NCBI GenBank assembly: GCA_036365455.1
Contig: JAWQUS010000032.1
Span: 12,718,001 to 12,782,000 of the forward strand
DNA from: Macrosoma leucophasiata
Taxonomy: Eukaryota > Arthropoda > Insecta > Lepidoptera > Hedylidae
DNA: 64,000 nucleotides
Direction of reading: 5' to 3'
The notes under the pieces were generated by a model. That model worked only from the letters and a program-made list of their open reading frames with translations. It was not told where the DNA came from and ran no database searches. The stretch's first letter is position 1, and each line of letters opens with the position of its first letter. Positions 53,345 through 62,660 of the stretch are shown in pieces. The position numbers were made by a program, and so were the translations under genes.

Positions 53345-54004
53345 GAGTTCATTTTGTTACGTTTCTTTAGATTCGCAAAAAAATCAATATTTTTGCCATT
53401 ATTAAGAACAATCAATTCAGGCATATCATTTCATGTAACGTTTATCTGGATATTCTATGAAAAATCGTCCAAATATATTTATACTAGAAGAAAACCTCAA
53501 ACGGGCAGATTTCATTTACGAATTATTGCACGTATTTAAAAGCTGCTACGAATTGTATTTAAAAACACTAACAACATCTGAAGAAAATTGCCTTGAAACG
53601 TTGAAACCCATCCCATCCAAATGCTAACTATTTAAACCTAATTCCTTAAAGTGGGTATAGTTTGCATTTTGCGGTAAATTTGTGACACATACTAAAAAGA
53701 TCCACTAGGCTGGAATTTTTACTTTTGTTCTATTGTTCCTTACTAAAATGATGTAGATTACGTGTCGTTGTCTGTTGTGTAACTAATCTATGCCACAAGG
53801 GAAAATGGCAAAGCCTACTTTCGCGTCAGCGAGCCTAAATAACGTCTTCGTGTAGATCAAGATATAATTCCCCTTTGCAACTCAAAAAATCGTTGTGTAG
53901 AAAATATGAACACAACGTACTTTACCAGAACTACCATCGTCTGGTGGTAGTAGGACACTCACTTCCAAAATGAGGTTCTGGATACAATACCTGGGCCGGA
54001 GAGT
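53345..54004. other. no feature recognised
   Basis: AT-rich unique sequence; open frame 53288-53539 overlaps M3 and is not called. Confidence 0.4.
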
Positions 54005-54135
54005 AAAGTGTTTTGAGTTGGGTTTTTAGGGTTCGGTAACTCAAAAGAAAAAACAAGCCTCAGTCTATCACAGCCAATTTTCTCCGAAAGTGTTGAACAG
54101 ATTGAGTCGAAATTTGGTACACACCTGTAAATTAT
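54005..54135 (-). repeat. LINE 3'-tail-type repeat AG (inverse)
   Basis: TTAGGGTTCGGTAACTCAAA, AGTGTTGAACAGATTGAG and CGAAATTTGGTACACACC are an AG-like 3' end. Confidence 0.5.
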
Positions 54136-54684
54136 TGATCTAAACATTATCGTGTAACAAAAATAAGTTAAACATATCAGTTACTTTTGGGAAAAAATTG
54201 GGGTATAAAAAAAAAGTATTTTACTAATTTGTTGTGTGGTAGGTGAGACAGGTCACAGGCTTATTTTAAGGATTTAGACGAAAATTGAGCTTCTCCCCTT
54301 ATTTCTAATACTACTGGCCCTAAAATTTGGAAACAGATCCAGTAATAGGTCTTTACCTACAGATTACTAAAAGCCCTATGAAAGGTCTATTGTATTTATG
54401 ATAACATGAGAAATTCATTAATTGTACGGAACGCTGTGAACACGACTTCGACTCGTAGGTATATGAATGCTTTTTTCTTTTTTTTTAGAAAAAAATTCCC
54501 AGCCTCGTATTTCAAATACCCGATGAATGTACATAGACAACTCGACACTTCATTATGATATGTGACCCCAAAAAAACGTATAGGTACGTATATTTTTTTT
54601 AAAAGAATTATATTATTATAATATTGAACGTAAGTAATCATTAATTAAGAAAAAAAATAAGACCCCAGAATGTTGTAACTTTTA
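54136..54684. other. no feature recognised
   Basis: AT-rich unique sequence. Confidence 0.4.
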
Positions 54685-54696
54685 AACATTTAATAA

Positions 54697-55022
54697 TGGC
54701 AACCCATTATACGTCCCACTGCTGGGCACGAGTCTCTCCCCTTTTTGGGGGGAGGCCTGGAGCTTACTCCAGCACGCTGCTCCAATGCGGATTGGTGGAG
54801 GTGGGTGGGTTAGTGGCCAACCCGCTGTCGGATGTTTTCAAACCGCCCATAAGGCCTCCGACAAGGTTTAACGACTGCTATCTATCGATAGCAACCGGGA
54901 CCGACGGTTTAACGTGCCCTCCGAAGCACGGAAACGCGCATTTAATTAGCCACTAACGGAGATGTGTAACCGGAATGTTAGGTAGTGTGATGGGTGACCC
55001 ATCACACTACCTAACATTTAAC
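54697..55022 (-). mobile_element. 5S-derived SINE J, copy J3, with a folded-back 5' end
   Basis: A 12-bp target duplication AACATTTAATAA flanks it (54685-54696 and 55023-55034). The body is intact, but at the 5' (right) end the 5S-like GTGTGATGGGT segment is followed by its own inverse copy, forming the palindrome at 54975-55017. Confidence 0.85.
54975..55017. repeat. perfect palindrome, 21-bp arms and 1-nt centre
   Basis: ATGTTAGGTAGTGTGATGGG plus T, then G, then its exact complement. The arm is the 5S-like head of SINE J3. Confidence 0.95.
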
Positions 55023-55039
55023 AACATTTAATAAGGGGG

Positions 55040-55467
55040 TTATTCATAAACGTATTTTAGCTTAAGTGTTGCTAATCTCTTCATTGTCTTTTTCTATCAT
55101 GCACATTTGATAATGCAACTGACAAAGACAAAGCATTCTATATAGCTAAAACGTCTCACTGGTGGTAGAGCTCCAGTTACGGAGCTCGCGGACGTAGGGA
55201 CCAACGCATTACGTAATACTTGCCGCTAAATGGTAGTGTTCAGCACTATCGTGTTCCGGTCAGGTGGTAATACGGGCGGGCCTGTAATTTCCGGCACAGA
55301 GGCATAACACCTTAGGCCTCAGGAGTAGTAACGCATCTGCATTTTGACCTTGGTCTTTGTGTAAGTGTCTATAGGCTGCAGTCATCACTTAACATCAATG
55401 TGAACTGCATGCTTGTTTGCCACTTCCATAACATAAAAAAACGTATTTAATGTACGTTTTTGAATAA
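55040..55467. mobile_element. foldback MITE C, copy C3, split by a family A insertion
   Basis: TTATTCATAAACGTATTTTA through ATATAGCTAAAACGT, then the insertion, then ATTTAATGTACG and TTTTTGAATAA. C1 supplies the empty site (GCTAAAACGTATCTAATG, as complement). Confidence 0.85.
55155..55437 (+). mobile_element. SINE-like family A, reference copy A21, inserted in C3
   Basis: The order in a full copy is: CTCACTGGTGGTAGAGCTCC head, GCGGACGTAGGGACCAACGC, TAGTGTTCAGCACTATCGTG, TTTCCGGCACAGAGGCATAA, ACCTTAGGCCTCAGGAG, TGCATTTTGACCTTGG, TATAGGCTGCAGTCATCAC, CAATGTGAACTGCATGC, TTGTTTGCCACTTCC, then ATAAAAAAA. The 7-mer AAAACGT lies on both sides (55148-55154 and 55438-55444). There is no coding capacity and no convincing Pol III box B. 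The A tail and duplication suggest LINE-mobilised retroposition. Confidence 0.88.
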
Positions 55468-56050
55468 GGAGGTAAGTTTCTAAAGTTAAGTAATATCCAC
55501 TACGCATACGACTTCAAAAGTAAGACAGGTGGTTCGCAATAGAGGTTCAAAGATGGCGGCTAGATTTTTTTGGTCCAAACCGAACTCGATTCGCGAAACT
55601 AGTTTCCAAATGACAAATTAATCTCTTGAAAGTTGTTTGGATGTTTTTTTTCATTTCCGAAGCGATTCGGAGGCAACGAGTCGTTGCAAATTGCAGTGAC
55701 ATTTCGGTAGTTTGCTGGTGATTCGTTCATATTGAAGGAATTAGATTTGGATTAGCTCTCTGTTTTTTCTGGGTCTATACCATGACATCTTTCATCATCA
55801 TCTTAAGGTAAATCTCTGAAATGTACCTTTATGACAGAAAAACCGTTCAAGCGCGTGTCGGTTGGTTACACGCAATGTAGGGTTATGAGCCTAAATTATT
55901 ACCGTGTTTTTTCTTTTTCATATTTCACCTTTTCAGCTGGCAGAGGGGAGGGGAGGAACACTTTTGACAAAAATACACGCTTGCCTAATATTTCACAAAC
56001 AGATCCTCAATTGAAAAATTTTCTCAAACCCATAACGTTTTTTAAAGACA
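55468..56050 (+). other. unassigned, with a weak exon candidate
   Basis: A long pyrimidine tract ending CACCTTTTCAG (55941) is a strong acceptor-like site. The following frame reads GRGEGRNTFDKNTRLPNIS then QTDPQLKNFLKPITFFKDKE, up to the hairpin at 56052. No donor or homologue was recognised, so it is not called as a gene. Confidence 0.25.
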
Positions 56051-56051
56051 A

Positions 56052-56083
56052 GGAAAAAGGCAAGCCCTTGCTTGCCTTTTTCC
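56052..56083. repeat. perfect hairpin, 14-bp arms and 4-nt loop
   Basis: GGAAAAAGGCAAGC and its complement surround CCTT, at the edge of a family A fragment. Confidence 0.95.
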
Positions 56084-56087
56084 AATT

Positions 56088-56215
56088 TGCAAATAAGTAT
56101 GTAGTTCACGTAGATGGTAAGTGACGACTGCAGCATATAGACATTTACACAAAAACCAGTGCTCAAAATGCAGATGCGTTGCGCTTATTACAGGACCGTT
56201 AGGTATTGATACTAT
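56088..56215 (-). repeat. family A fragment (tail half)
   Basis: GTAGTTCACGTAGATGG, GACTGCAGCATATAGAC, CAAAATGCAGATGCGTTGC. Confidence 0.65.
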
Positions 56216-56256
56216 TGACGTGATTACGTCTTATAAAACGAAAAGACGGTATGATG

Positions 56257-57252
56257 GTGAAGCGCGCATTGCCCAGCGGTTGGTGTAGATCACGGAATAG
56301 ATAAATAAAGATGGAATGGTAATGTGGGTGTGGCAAGCGTACGGCAACTATGCGTGAACACACACAGTTCGGCAGATCCATTCGTTCGCCGCTCGTAGTG
56401 TCGTGTAGACTGCTTTGAACGACGCATCTCTTGGTAAAATACCGTGTAGTGCCAATTTTTAACATGTAATATGAAATGTCAGACCTCAAGTATAAAGCGA
56501 GGAGGTATATCTTTAAAATACTTGTAAAAAACATATAAATATACAAAGGAATATGAATATTCGAACTTAAACTGCATTATTTAAACGTTACTGCTAGCGA
56601 ATACATTGTTCGTTAGGCACTCGCTCAATTAACGCTATTACTGCCTCCGCTTGCAATGTACAGCATGTAATGCGTCCGCTACACATCGACTAGTTTATTG
56701 GTGAGTATATTGTTGTGTGCGTGCGAGTGTTTACCTACGGGCGTTACATCTTAGTATGCAAACTTACGCAAACGAAAAGGTGCCTGAGGATTAATGTGTG
56801 GGTGATTGTAGATATGGTGTTACATTTGTGTAAGAAATAAGAAAAAAAGCGGCGGCACTGGTTCTAATACTAAATTGAAGCAAAGGCCTTTCCATCCTTA
56901 TTTATCTATTCCGTGGTGTAGATCGTAAGCGATCTACTCTGTTAAGCGATACGGGCGCGGTCGGGTGTGTGATGGGTGACCGCTAGTGGAAAATTAAAAT
57001 GCTCGTTTTCGTGCTTCAGAGGGCACGTTAAGCCGTCGGTCCCGGTTGCTATCGATAGATAGCAGTCGTTAAACCTTGTCGGAGGGCTTATGGGCGGTTT
57101 GGAAACATCCGACAGCGGGTTGGCCTCTAACCCGTATCTCCACCGACCCGCATGGGAGCAGCGTGGTGGAGCAAGCTCCAGGCCTCCCCCCAAAAAGGGG
57201 AGAGACTCGTGCCCAGCAGTAGGGACGTATAATGGGTTGCCATGACGGTATA
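56257..57252 (+). mobile_element. 5S-derived SINE J, copy J5, split by element K
   Basis: The first 35 bp (GCGCGCATTGCCCAGCGGTTGG) precede K. After K the copy continues GATCGTAAGCGATCTAC, GTTAAGCGATACGGGCGCGG and GTGATGGGTGACCGC (5S-like), then the body to GGACGTATAATGGGTTGCCA. The typical ATT-rich tail is lost. Confidence 0.85.
56292..56914. mobile_element. MULE-like 623-bp element K, inserted in SINE J5
   Basis: The 10-mer GGTGTAGATC is duplicated on both sides (56282-56291 and 56915-56924). The ends ACGGAATAGATAAATAA (followed by RGATGGAA) are inverted repeats of about 25 bp. A 9-11 bp duplication with such termini is typical of Mutator-like elements. No transposase is recognised; the 115-codon minus-strand frame 56199-56546 crosses the left end and is not real. 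Confidence 0.75.
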
Positions 57253-57404
57253 GTGGCTTTCATATTTGATGACCATCGAGCTACAGAATACGTCCGTTAC
57301 TGCTAGCAACATTTGATTTTTCCATGTATACTGCATGATTATTGCCATCTTCGTTGCAAAAAAAAACCTAATTTAAATAAAAACTTAAGTGTATTCAGTG
57401 ACAA
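57253..57404. other. no feature recognised
   Basis: AT-rich sequence leading into the first duplicated block. Confidence 0.35.
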
Positions 57405-57645
57405 GGGAAAAAAAAACACAAATCAAATTGACCGTTTGTACAATTTGAAATAATAATCCTTGAACAAACCCGAACAGAGATAGCAATCTCATTCACACAC
57501 GAACAAGCCCACCAAGTGCAGATTTCAAACGTCGAAATGTCTTTACTATTGAGTTTTTTGCAGATTACTCAAATCCAATCTTAGATGAAAAAGACGGCGT
57601 CTTTGTAGAGTTGCCTCTCTTTCCGCCCAGTTACACATTACTTCA
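57405..57645 (+). repeat. duplicated block AH, copy 1
   Basis: It shares AATTGACCGTTTGTA, CGAAATGTC-TTACTATT, a T-rich tract and GCAGATTAC with 58190-58385. Homology stops soon after the exon-like segment. Confidence 0.75.
57564..57629 (+). CDS. candidate duplicated exon, copy 1
   Basis: After the acceptor-like GAGTTTTTTGCAG the phase-1 frame reads YSNPILDEKDGVFVELPLFP and ends before a GTTACA donor-like site: 66 nt, a multiple of three. Copy 2 at 58312 encodes YTNPILEERDNIFVDELRIFP. The two differ mainly by conservative changes (D/E, K/R, V/I, L/I) and one 3-nt in-frame indel, which suggests past or present coding constraint. The donor is non-canonical. Protein not recognised. Confidence 0.35.
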
Positions 57646-57825
57646 TACATCTGCCGCTAAATGGCAGTAGAATCAATTTAGAAGAAGATCTACAGCTCCT
57701 TACGCTACTAACATCGCCTAAAATTTGTAAATGGGAACGTATCTACAACGAAACGTTCAGTTGTAACGCAAATAGTACAAATACGATTAACTGTACGTCG
57801 TGACAAACATGAATAGAGAAATACT

Positions 57826-58113
57826 TACTGGTTGTAGAGCTCTAGTGACGGTGATCGCGGGCGTAGGCACCACACCGTATTAGCTAATATACTTGCCCCT
57901 AAATGGTAGTGTTCAGCAATATCGTGTTCCAGTTAGGTGGTAATATACGGCCCTTTAATTTCCGGCACAGAGGCATAACACCTTAGGCCTCAGGCGTGGT
58001 AACGAATCTGCATTTTGACCTTGGTCTTTGTGCAAGTGTCTATAAGCTGCAGTCATCACTTAACATCAATGTGAACTGCATACTTGTTTGCCACTTCCAT
58101 TATATTAAAAAAG
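57826..58113 (+). mobile_element. SINE-like family A, full copy between the two AH blocks
   Basis: ACTTACTGGTTGTAGAGCTC to TTGCCACTTCCATTATATT and an A run. It lies in the spacer, so it does not explain the duplication. Confidence 0.85.
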
Positions 58114-58189
58114 GGTACCTACGCAAATGCATTTAATCTTCTAGTTTAAACCAAATTACCATTGCTGAATCCAGTGGTAACACAAAAAA

Positions 58190-58385
58190 CTCAAATGTAA
58201 TTGACCGTTTGTATAATATAATTTCAAATGACAAACACAAAATGACAGACAAATCCAGTTTTTACTCGAGTGGCTTATTCGAAATGTCGTTACTATTATG
58301 TTTTTCTGCAGATTACACAAATCCAATCCTCGAAGAAAGGGACAACATCTTTGTAGATGAGTTGCGCATCTTTCCGCACGGTTAC
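58190..58385 (+). repeat. duplicated block AH, copy 2
   Basis: TAATTGACCGTTTGTATAAT, TCGAAATGTCGTTACTATTA and TTTTTCTGCAGATTACACAA in the same order as copy 1, about 750 bp apart. Confidence 0.75.
58312..58380 (+). CDS. candidate duplicated exon, copy 2
   Basis: The acceptor-like TGTTTTTCTGCAG is better than in copy 1. The 69-nt segment stays open in the same phase as copy 1 and meets GTTACA at the same relative place. If it is not spliced there, the frame runs on as YIRNCDNL and stops at TAA. Either mutually exclusive exons of an unknown gene or a duplicated pseudo-exon are possible. Confidence 0.35.
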
Positions 58386-58554
58386 ATTCGGAATTGCGAC
58401 AATTTGTAAAGGAAGCTGCTCATGCGCATCGTTTTTGAGTGGAGGATTGAAATTAAATGGTCATTTACGGTGACAAGAAATGGCTCACCTACCTGCACCC
58501 GTTTCAAATGCAATTTTAAGGTTTTGAGAGTACCTATTTGCTTACAATCATCCC

Positions 58555-58655
58555 TACTTCCATCCATAATAATCCATACGTATGTAAGTAACCATGACTC
58601 TGTCCGTCGGTCTGCTAGAAGGGTATATTAGGGCTCTGTACCTCAAAAGGAAAAT
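58555..58655 (-). repeat. LINE 3'-tail-type repeat AG fragment
   Basis: CTGTCCGTCGGTCTGC and AGGGCTCTGTACCTCAAAAG. Orientation uncertain. Confidence 0.45.
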
Positions 58656-58659
58656 CAGA

Positions 58660-58760
58660 ACTCTATAGCAGGCCACTACTACACTGGGGTCCTGAGTTCG
58701 ATTCCGGGCTCGGGGCCTATCGTGGGTGTTTGCATGTACTCGTATGCTTGAAAATTCAAA
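58660..58760 (+). repeat. SINE N head fragment (N4)
   Basis: AGGCCACTACTACACTGG and CTGAGTTCGATTCCGGGC, then a jump to CGTGGGTGTTTGCATG. Confidence 0.7.
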
Positions 58761-58904
58761 AAATTCAAAATTCAAATCATTTATTTCAAATTGGTCTACT
58801 AGGACACTTTTGCATTGTCGGGTTATAAGCTACCTAGAGAGAATGACTTATAATAATAATCCAATAGGTATTAATAAATACCAATTTAATAATAATATTT
58901 AACC

Positions 58905-59350
58905 GATACGTGAATCATCAAATTTTTCAATTCCTTCATAGAAGAAAAAGAAAAATCTGTTTGTCATAATCATAGTCATTCACTTAGCAGAGTTCCAAGT
59001 GCAAGCACTACTGAGAAGAACTCCGCTACCCAACAAACTCAGCGTGATGCTCTTTTGTCAAAACCTTAGATTTAATACAAATATTATTACATAGAATAAA
59101 GATAATGTGAACGTCCATGGCATATAAATATTTGCATATAAACACATACGCAAATACCCATCAACAGCTTAATATCGTGATAGAGTATAACACCTGCAAA
59201 TCACAACAGACCAATCCCCACAATCAGCACCCGTTCACGAGTATGACGCATGTGGCAGCCATTGCTCTCCTCGACCATTTTGAAGGGAAGTGAGCAACCC
59301 GTCACACGACGCCGCCGAAGGCATAGCCATTTAAGTGAGCATGACTGTTA
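58905..59350 (-). repeat. dispersed repeat R, copy R2
   Basis: Inverse of R1: CTTAGCAGAGTTCCAAGTGC, CTCCGCTACCCAACAAACTC, ATTGCTCTCCTCGACCATTT and CACACGACGCCGCCGAAGGC. The interior is longer than in R1 (AACACATACGCAAATACCC), so R1 has a deletion there. Confidence 0.75.
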
Positions 59351-59373
59351 CCCGACCGTACCGTACCCGACCT

Positions 59374-59440
59374 TGAATGCACGCATTTACCTCTGCCTAT
59401 ACCCTTAGGGGCTTACAAGCGCGAAGTTATGTAGAAGTTA
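59374..59440 (+). repeat. SINE N 3'-end fragment (N5)
   Basis: GAATGCACGCATTTACCTCTG and CTTAGGGGCTTACAAGCG. Confidence 0.6.
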
Positions 59441-59504
59441 ACAGAAGATCTACAAAAAAGTGTCAAGAATGTTGAATGTAAATGTAAATGATGAAAAAAT
59501 GTAA

Positions 59505-59640
59505 TTGAGGAATCGGCGTGCATGTATGAAAGGAATGATGAATGTAGATGAGGCACGGGAGGTGTGTCAGGACCGGGATATCTGGCGCTGCACACTCTCT
59601 GCCTACTTCGTTAGGGACCTGGTGCGAAGATACATAAACA
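59505..59640 (+). repeat. repeat O, copy O2
   Basis: It encodes RNRRACMKGMMNVDEAREVC and QDRDIWRCTLSAYFVRDLV, differing from O1 at five or so residues, and ends GCGAAGATACATAAAC. Confidence 0.65.
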
Positions 59641-60391
59641 TTTTGAATTTATTGCTAAACAAACCCAGTAACGTCACTGTTATACGTAACGTGACCATTT
59701 TTATCGTCACTAAAAACGGGTCATTTTCAAAATTAACCTTCAAAGAATCTGGGGCAGAGGCTTACTAACGAACGCCTAGCTATAACGCCCTTCTTTTTAT
59801 GTAGGTATCTCAGATATCGCTTACGATTGCCTTTGAGATTATTTTTAATTACTAACGTTTACAGGACAATTAGGTACGGTCGGGTACGCTAGTTTTCTAT
59901 ACTTTTTTTTTGAGATTACCGATAACGGGACATTTTCGCTTCCCAAATGTTTTCATGGGACACCGGGCTGCATGAAAACGGGACTGTCCCGTTCAAAACG
60001 AGACGTATGGTTACGTTAATTATACGATAACTTCAATAACATTATCAACCTAACAGATTCTAATACTCTAATATCAATCGAAACAGCAGACAGATCTCAA
60101 GCAAATTGAATCGTGGCCCACACGAAAAAAGTAAAGGAACGTTGGCGCCAACGCGCCCGCGACGTTCTTTATTTGAATGTCTGCGGGCATTCCATCGTCT
60201 TATTCTTTTTTCAAATGTTATGCTATGTTCGGGAATACCAATAATTTGACCGGCCACTTTGTAAACATTTTTCCAAAGTTTTTAAACGAATTCTGGACTG
60301 ATGTCAACACGAACTTCAAGGGTCCAAGTTTAATTGAAGGGAAGATATCAATCTTGACGTTTTGGTTTTGGATCTTGACGGTCCCAGGTAC
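59641..60391. other. no feature recognised
   Basis: Unique sequence. Open frames here, including 60177-60431, show no domain and the latter overlaps the family A head. Confidence 0.4.
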
Positions 60392-60853
60392 ATTGGTGGT
60401 AGAGTTCCAGTGTATGGACTCGAGAGCGTAGGCACCATCGCATTACCTTATCTATCTGCCACCAAATGGTAGTGTTCAGCACTATCGCATTCCGGTTAGA
60501 TGGTATTGTATAGCCCCGTAATAACTACGAGTATCACAGAGACAAGACAACTTAGGTCTCAGGGCAACACATCTTCATTTTGACCTCTGGTTTTTGTGTA
60601 GATGTCTATAGGCTGCAGTCATCACTTAACATCAATGTGAACTGCATATTTCGACTGCAGTAATTAACAAAGTCGGAACTGCATTTTGGCCAATTTTGTT
60701 TTGTTGCATTGGAGGTCTTAGAATGTCCATGATATGACTTCTAATGCAATAAAACAAAATTGGCCAAAATGTAGTCCAGAAATGTAAAAAATGTAGAATG
60801 TCCATAATATAATTGCTGCAGTCGATTTGTTGGCCACCTTCATTACATAAAAA
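60392..60853 (+). mobile_element. SINE-like family A (GAGAGC subtype), split by foldback E
   Basis: Head ATTGGTGGTAGAGTTCCAGT, middle TAACTACGAGTATCACAGAG, tail up to GTGAACTGCATATT. It then resumes TTTGTTGGCCACCTTC after element E. Confidence 0.85.
60651..60825. mobile_element. foldback MITE E, inserted in a family A copy
   Basis: TCGACTGCAG at 60651 and CTGCAGTCGA at 60825 are perfect inverses. Farther in, CATTTTGGCCAATTTTGTTT is mirrored by AAACAAAATTGGCCAAAATG. 175 bp, one copy here. Confidence 0.8.
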
Positions 60854-61754
60854 AAGAAAGACATTGGATATGCACCGCCAGGAAATATTGAATTAAGTAC
60901 TTCTGAAAATATGCTCGTCATATCATTCTTAATTCTGCAACTTTTAGTTTATTTAATCAGTCTTTTTCACTAGGTGTCGCAAGTAACAGTCTTGAAAACT
61001 GTATCTACTTAATAATAAATGACGAGATATTATTCATCAAAAGAATAGTATTCCATCATCGTCATCCTTGCAATTTATGAGAATAGGCCTCAGCCAAGCT
61101 ATTGCATGGTTATTATTCTGTCCAATCTTATAGCAAAAAACTTTACTCCTGAAGTTTAGAATTCAAGAACTTTACAGTTGCTTTCATACCTATATTTCCT
61201 ACATACTCAATGCGGTCCGAATGTAGATCATTAAAAGGCGTCTTCCGACTCTTTTCGGCATCGTAATCGATGACAGCGATTCGACAACAAATAGATACAA
61301 TACGATGTACGCTTATGGGCACAGCGAACAGCCAAGTAAAGGCTGACAGTATCTTTATACAACGTAATGTGATTCCTATTTCGAGTGGAAAAGGTTTAAT
61401 ATCAAACGGACTTTAAAGTTGAATCTTGTTGGTACTGTATACATATTATGAGGTATTTTATCGTATCGAGACACCGGTATGTGAAGTCCCACAGCAGGGT
61501 GCGGCGTCTTGCGTAGACCACCCGCTCATAGCTGACATAGGTACGAAAAAGAACTTAAATTTGACATATTTTTTATCTATCTTTCAAATAGGAATTTAGA
61601 TTTTATCTGCGGTAATTAAATGTGTCCAGGGGCGCTTATTAAATTTGAAAATCGAATTTATCATTGTATGCAAGTAGGTGAAGTTGAAGCAAAAAAGGAA
61701 CCCTGGTCTTCTTTAGTGTTACATTGTTATGAACTTTTAAAGATATTATTATGC
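60854..61754. other. no feature recognised
   Basis: AT-rich unique sequence. Confidence 0.4.
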
Positions 61755-62080
61755 ACCACTGCCTCAGTAGTCAGCCTAGTGGTAGCATGCCACTACTACT
61801 ACGCTGGAATCCTGGGTTCGATGCCCGGGTAAGGGGCTATCAGAGATAATGATGTAAAGTCCTTTATCTCTGGTTCTATTGGAATTCATCCATTTTTTGG
61901 AAATTTCCCAGTACCTCGAAGATTGGTAATGTGGCCGGAGATGGCACCAGGCTCGCCACCTTTTACATGAACCAAAACGTAACCGGCGAATCGTGGGTGT
62001 TTGCATGTATGCTAGAATGCATGCATTTACCTCTGCCTACCCCTTCGGGGATTACAGACGTGAAGTAACGTTACGATAGT
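61755..62080 (+). mobile_element. tRNA-derived SINE N, copy N2
   Basis: AGCCTAGTGGTAGCATGCC (box A) and CCTGGGTTCGATGCCCGG (box B), then the N body to CCCTTCGGGGATTACAGACG. Full length. Confidence 0.85.
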
Positions 62081-62169
62081 CTTAATGGATCAGTTTATCG
62101 AATCATTCATTGTAAATAGAATAATAATTGTTGATCTTATGATACATATGGTATGTATGTGTGTATATA

Positions 62170-62282
62170 TCTTCATGCCAGGTGCCTAACGGGGTAGGCA
62201 GATAGTGTGGATCATTCTCTTCATACACGCACGCCGATTCCTAAGACTTTTGACCCGACCATCTAATATATGATCCAAGAAG
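62170..62282 (-). repeat. repeat O, copy O3 (internally deleted)
   Basis: CTTCATGCCAGGTGCCTAAC, GGTAGGCAGATAGTGTGG, then CATACACGCACGCCGATTCC; the DEAREVCQDRDIW coding block is missing. Confidence 0.65.
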
Positions 62283-62295
62283 ATATTTACAGGTA

Positions 62296-62345
62296 ACAGT
62301 ATTCACTTACCATCAATGTGAACTGTATGCTTCCATGCCATTTCA
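62296..62345 (+). repeat. family A tail fragment
   Basis: CACTTACCATCAATGTGAAC and GCTTCCATGCCATTTC; it adjoins the tandem hairpins. Confidence 0.6.
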
Positions 62346-62346
62346 A

Positions 62347-62441
62347 GACTTGAAATATAAGATGTAAGTCGTTACATCTTATATTTCAAGTCAGAGAGGA
62401 AGCGAGAGTGGAGAGTCATCTCCACTCTCGCTTCCTCTCTG
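62347..62441. repeat. two tandem perfect hairpins
   Basis: Hairpin 1: arms 62347-62367 and 62372-62392 (21 bp) around GTCG. Hairpin 2: arms 62392-62414 and 62419-62441 (23 bp) around GTCA. They share base 62392. Hairpin 1 is AT-rich (GAAATATAAGATGTAA); hairpin 2 is purine-rich (GAGAGGAAGCGAGAGTGG). Confidence 0.97.
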
Positions 62442-62479
62442 TATACACCGTGACTTGTTATGAAGACATTACATAAATA

Positions 62480-62660
62480 AAATAAAAATAAATATAAAAT
62501 ACGCTTACACTCACAGCCCGACACTAGGTTGGTATAGGAAAACCTGTGTCGTGGGTGCCGTTGTACACATACACAAACACCCAGACCCGAAACAAATATC
62601 TATAGGCCATACAAATATTTGTCCCGGTGAGGGGATAGAACCCGCGACCCTTGCAAGGAG
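62480..62660 (-). mobile_element. tRNA-derived SINE P, copy P4
   Basis: Inverse of P2 with ATACGCTTACACTCACAGCC, CACCCAGACCCGAAACAAAT and GATAGAACCCGCGACCC. The box A part is lost. Confidence 0.75.

Noticed and set aside
56199..56546. 115-codon minus-strand frame as a MULE transposase
   Set aside because: It crosses the left terminus of element K into SINE J5, and has no zinc-finger or DDE motif.
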